A DNA stretch of 64,000 bases from JACCZX01 sp963791315. GTDB taxonomy: Bacteria; Pseudomonadota; Gammaproteobacteria; Burkholderiales; Burkholderiaceae_F. The position numbers and the translations under genes were made by a program. Position 1 is the stretch's first letter; each line of letters begins with the position of its first letter. This document shows, in pieces, positions 62,778 to 64,000 of this stretch. The notes beneath the pieces are model-generated. The model ran no database searches and was not told where the DNA came from. It saw nothing but the letters and a program-made list of their open reading frames with translations. Where the stretch lies: positions 558,001-622,000 of the forward strand of contig CAWBRQ010000007.1 in NCBI GenBank assembly GCA_963791315.1, given 5' to 3'.

Positions 62778-63566
62778 GGCGTCTGGCCCAACGAGTTGGC
62801 TCGCTATCGCATTGAGAGCGACGGGATCGAGCAGCTTGATCGAGCGACCCTGCACCTGGATCAGGCCGTCTGCGTGCAGGCGCGAAAACAGGCGGCTAAC
62901 GGTCTCGAGCTTCAATCCGAGCAAGCTGGCGATTTCCTCGCGCGTCATGCGCAGGACGAACTCGCTGCCCGAGTAGCCGCGCGCTTGGTAGCGGCGCGAC
63001 AGGTCGAGCAGGAATACGACGAGGCGTTCTTCGGCCCGCATGCTGCCCAGCAGCAGCATCATGTCTTGGCCTCGACAGAGATCCCTTGAGATGCATCGAT
63101 AGAGGTTGCGGCGCAGTGCGGGCACATTGTTAGCGAGATTGTCGAGTTGGTCGAACGGCAATACGCACACTTCGCTGTCCTCGAGCGCGACTGCCCCGCA
63201 CGTGTGTCGTCCGGCACTGATCCCGTCGAGTCCCACGATTTCACCACCCATGTAACAACCGGTGATCTGTTCGCGGCCATCCTCGGCGAGCATCACCGTT
63301 TTGAACGTCCCCAGCCGAACCGCATACACGCCGCTGAAAGCATCGCCGGGCCGGTACAGGGTATCGCGCCGCTTGACGCGGGTTCGACTGGTGACGATGC
63401 GGTCAAGCAAGCGCATTGTTTCGCGTTCCAGTCCGACCGACAGACACAATTCGCGCAAGCAGCACGTGTCGCAATGCACGCGGAAGTCGCAATACGTGAC
63501 CACCGGCGCTATCGGCAGCGCGGTATTTGCCGGCCTGGCGAGAAAAGCGACGCGGGCAATAGTCAT
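62769..63566 (-). CDS. Fnr-type transcriptional regulator with N-terminal Fe-S cysteines
   Basis: A 265-residue Crp/Fnr-family regulator expected to sense oxygen through a 4Fe-4S cluster. Cys-rich N-terminus: FRVHCDTCCLRELCLSVGL gives the C-x2-C-x5-C pattern of Fnr, with the fourth Cys candidates in HTCGAVALEDSEVC. The sensor barrel is YRPGDAFSGVYAVRLGTFKT. The helix-turn-helix is MTREEIASLLGLKLETVSRL FSRL, whose E-x3-SR recognition helix fits TTGAT-type boxes. ATG 63566 was chosen where homology begins; an upstream in-frame extension to 63734 has no domain. It is the obvious candidate regulator for the boxes in this window. Confidence 0.9.
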   Translation of the reverse strand: MTIARVAFLARPANTALPIAPVVTYCDFRVHCDTCCLRELCLSVGLERETMRLLDRIVTSRTRVKRRDTLYRPGDAFSGVYAVRLGTFKTVMLAEDGREQITGCYMGGEIVGLDGISAGRHTCGAVALEDSEVCVLPFDQLDNLANNVPALRRNLYRCISRDLCRGQDMMLLLGSMRAEERLVVFLLDLSRRYQARGYSGSEFVLRMTREEIASLLGLKLETVSRLFSRLHADGLIQVQGRSIKLLDPVALNAIASQLVGPDALT

Positions 63567-63769
63567 CGGGCCAAAATCTCGCTCGCAAATTGGAGTTACG
63601 ACACCGTCGTTAAGCGCCACAGGGCTGCGCCAATTGCCACACGGCGGGACCTTACGCACTCGCGCGCAAGAAGACTTGACGGCGGTCAACCATCGAGCGA
63701 TTACTGGTGAATTCGTCATACGACGCGGTCGCAACCGCAGACGGACTGCTAGCTAGGTAATCGCCGCAA

Positions 63770-64000
63770 CTATTCCCAACTAACGCCTCGCCGTAGGGCC
63801 ATCGCGTGGCCGATCGCGTCAAGCTCGTGCCGGTCGAAGGCGCGCCGGAATGCAGGTGTCAGAATTTCGTTTTCGCGTTCCACATGCTGTTGATAGCGCA
63901 GCACGAACCGTGCAGTGGCCTCGTCGTTAAGGTGTACGTTGCTTCCTGCTTCGACAGCGACCAGTGTGGCCCGCACATTTGCCCAGGCGCGATCGAGCTG
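63770..64000 (-). CDS. Hemerythrin-like domain protein, copy 3, 5' part outside window
   Basis: C-terminal 76 or so residues of a protein whose start lies beyond the window. YQQHVERENEILTPAFRRAF resembles the last His/Glu helix of an HHE domain, and the end is ALRRGVSWE. It differs clearly from copies 1 and 2. It lies upstream of the fnr-like gene on the same strand. The domain call is tentative because most of the ligands are not visible. Confidence 0.65.
   Translation of the reverse strand, partial: QLDRAWANVRATLVAVEAGSNVHLNDEATARFVLRYQQHVERENEILTPAFRRAFDRHELDAIGHAMALRRGVSWE

Noticed and set aside
1..64000. CRISPR arrays, insertion sequences, integrases, phage genes or rRNA
   Set aside because: No regularly spaced repeats, transposase or integrase motifs, terminal inverted repeats or rRNA sequence were seen.

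Overview
The window looks like a GC-rich chromosomal segment of a betaproteobacterium with a flexible anaerobic respiratory metabolism. The evidence is protein similarity by eye, the mltD-gloB-yafS-rnhA-dnaQ neighbourhood, a nuoA-N operon in canonical order, and a decahaem/porin pair of the MtrAB/MtoAB/PioAB kind. There is no plasmid, phage, transposon or CRISPR signature. Many genes carry single-base frameshifts. They are very dense in the first ~9.9 kb (about one per 100 bp in places) and sparse afterwards, and most lengthen a short homopolymer. I read them as sequence errors, not gene decay, because they also hit housekeeping genes.

Layout. 1-9.9 kb: mltD, gloB, a yafS-like methyltransferase, rnhA, an inserted RND efflux adaptor/pump pair, dnaQ and an acyl-CoA synthetase. 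10.0-11.7 kb: tRNA-Val, a GST and a hemerythrin. 11.8-15.8 kb: an outer-membrane electron conduit (mtrB, mtrA) and a small cytochrome c. 15.8-20.1 kb: a compact operon of a PqqD-like protein, three related radical SAM enzymes, a UbiA/MenA-type prenyltransferase and a 51-residue peptide with a PqqA-like motif. This is the best candidate for an undescribed system, possibly making a peptide-derived, prenylated redox cofactor. 20.2-27.0 kb: a TRAP dicarboxylate transporter and a Wolinella-type fumarate reductase (frdCAB). 27.1-38.7 kb: a CoA transferase divergent from an eight-gene unit with a 2-oxoacid:acceptor oxidoreductase, malic enzyme, a cNMP-domain protein, cytochrome c and a membrane HdrD/EtfD-like protein, closed by a strong hairpin terminator. 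38.7-39.3 kb: a cytochrome c'-like protein. 39.4-52.6 kb: complex I (nuoA-N). 52.8-61.1 kb: lactate permease, D-lactate dehydrogenase, the L-lactate dehydrogenase LldEFG, a second hemerythrin and a universal stress protein. 61.2-64 kb: a cNMP-domain protein, a RatA-like START protein, a NapC/NirT tetrahaem cytochrome, an Fnr-type regulator and the end of a third hemerythrin.

How it fits together (inference). Lactate is imported and oxidised to pyruvate, and malate also gives pyruvate through malic enzyme. The oxidoreductase turns pyruvate or another 2-oxoacid into acyl-CoA, and a CoA transferase can exchange the CoA. Electrons enter the quinone pool through Nuo and the lactate dehydrogenases. 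They can leave to fumarate (Frd) or, through the NapC-type protein and periplasmic cytochromes, to the MtrAB conduit. Seven TTGAT-N4-ATCAA-like Fnr boxes lie in front of these units and an Fnr-type regulator is encoded at the right end, so much of the window looks like one oxygen-responsive regulon.
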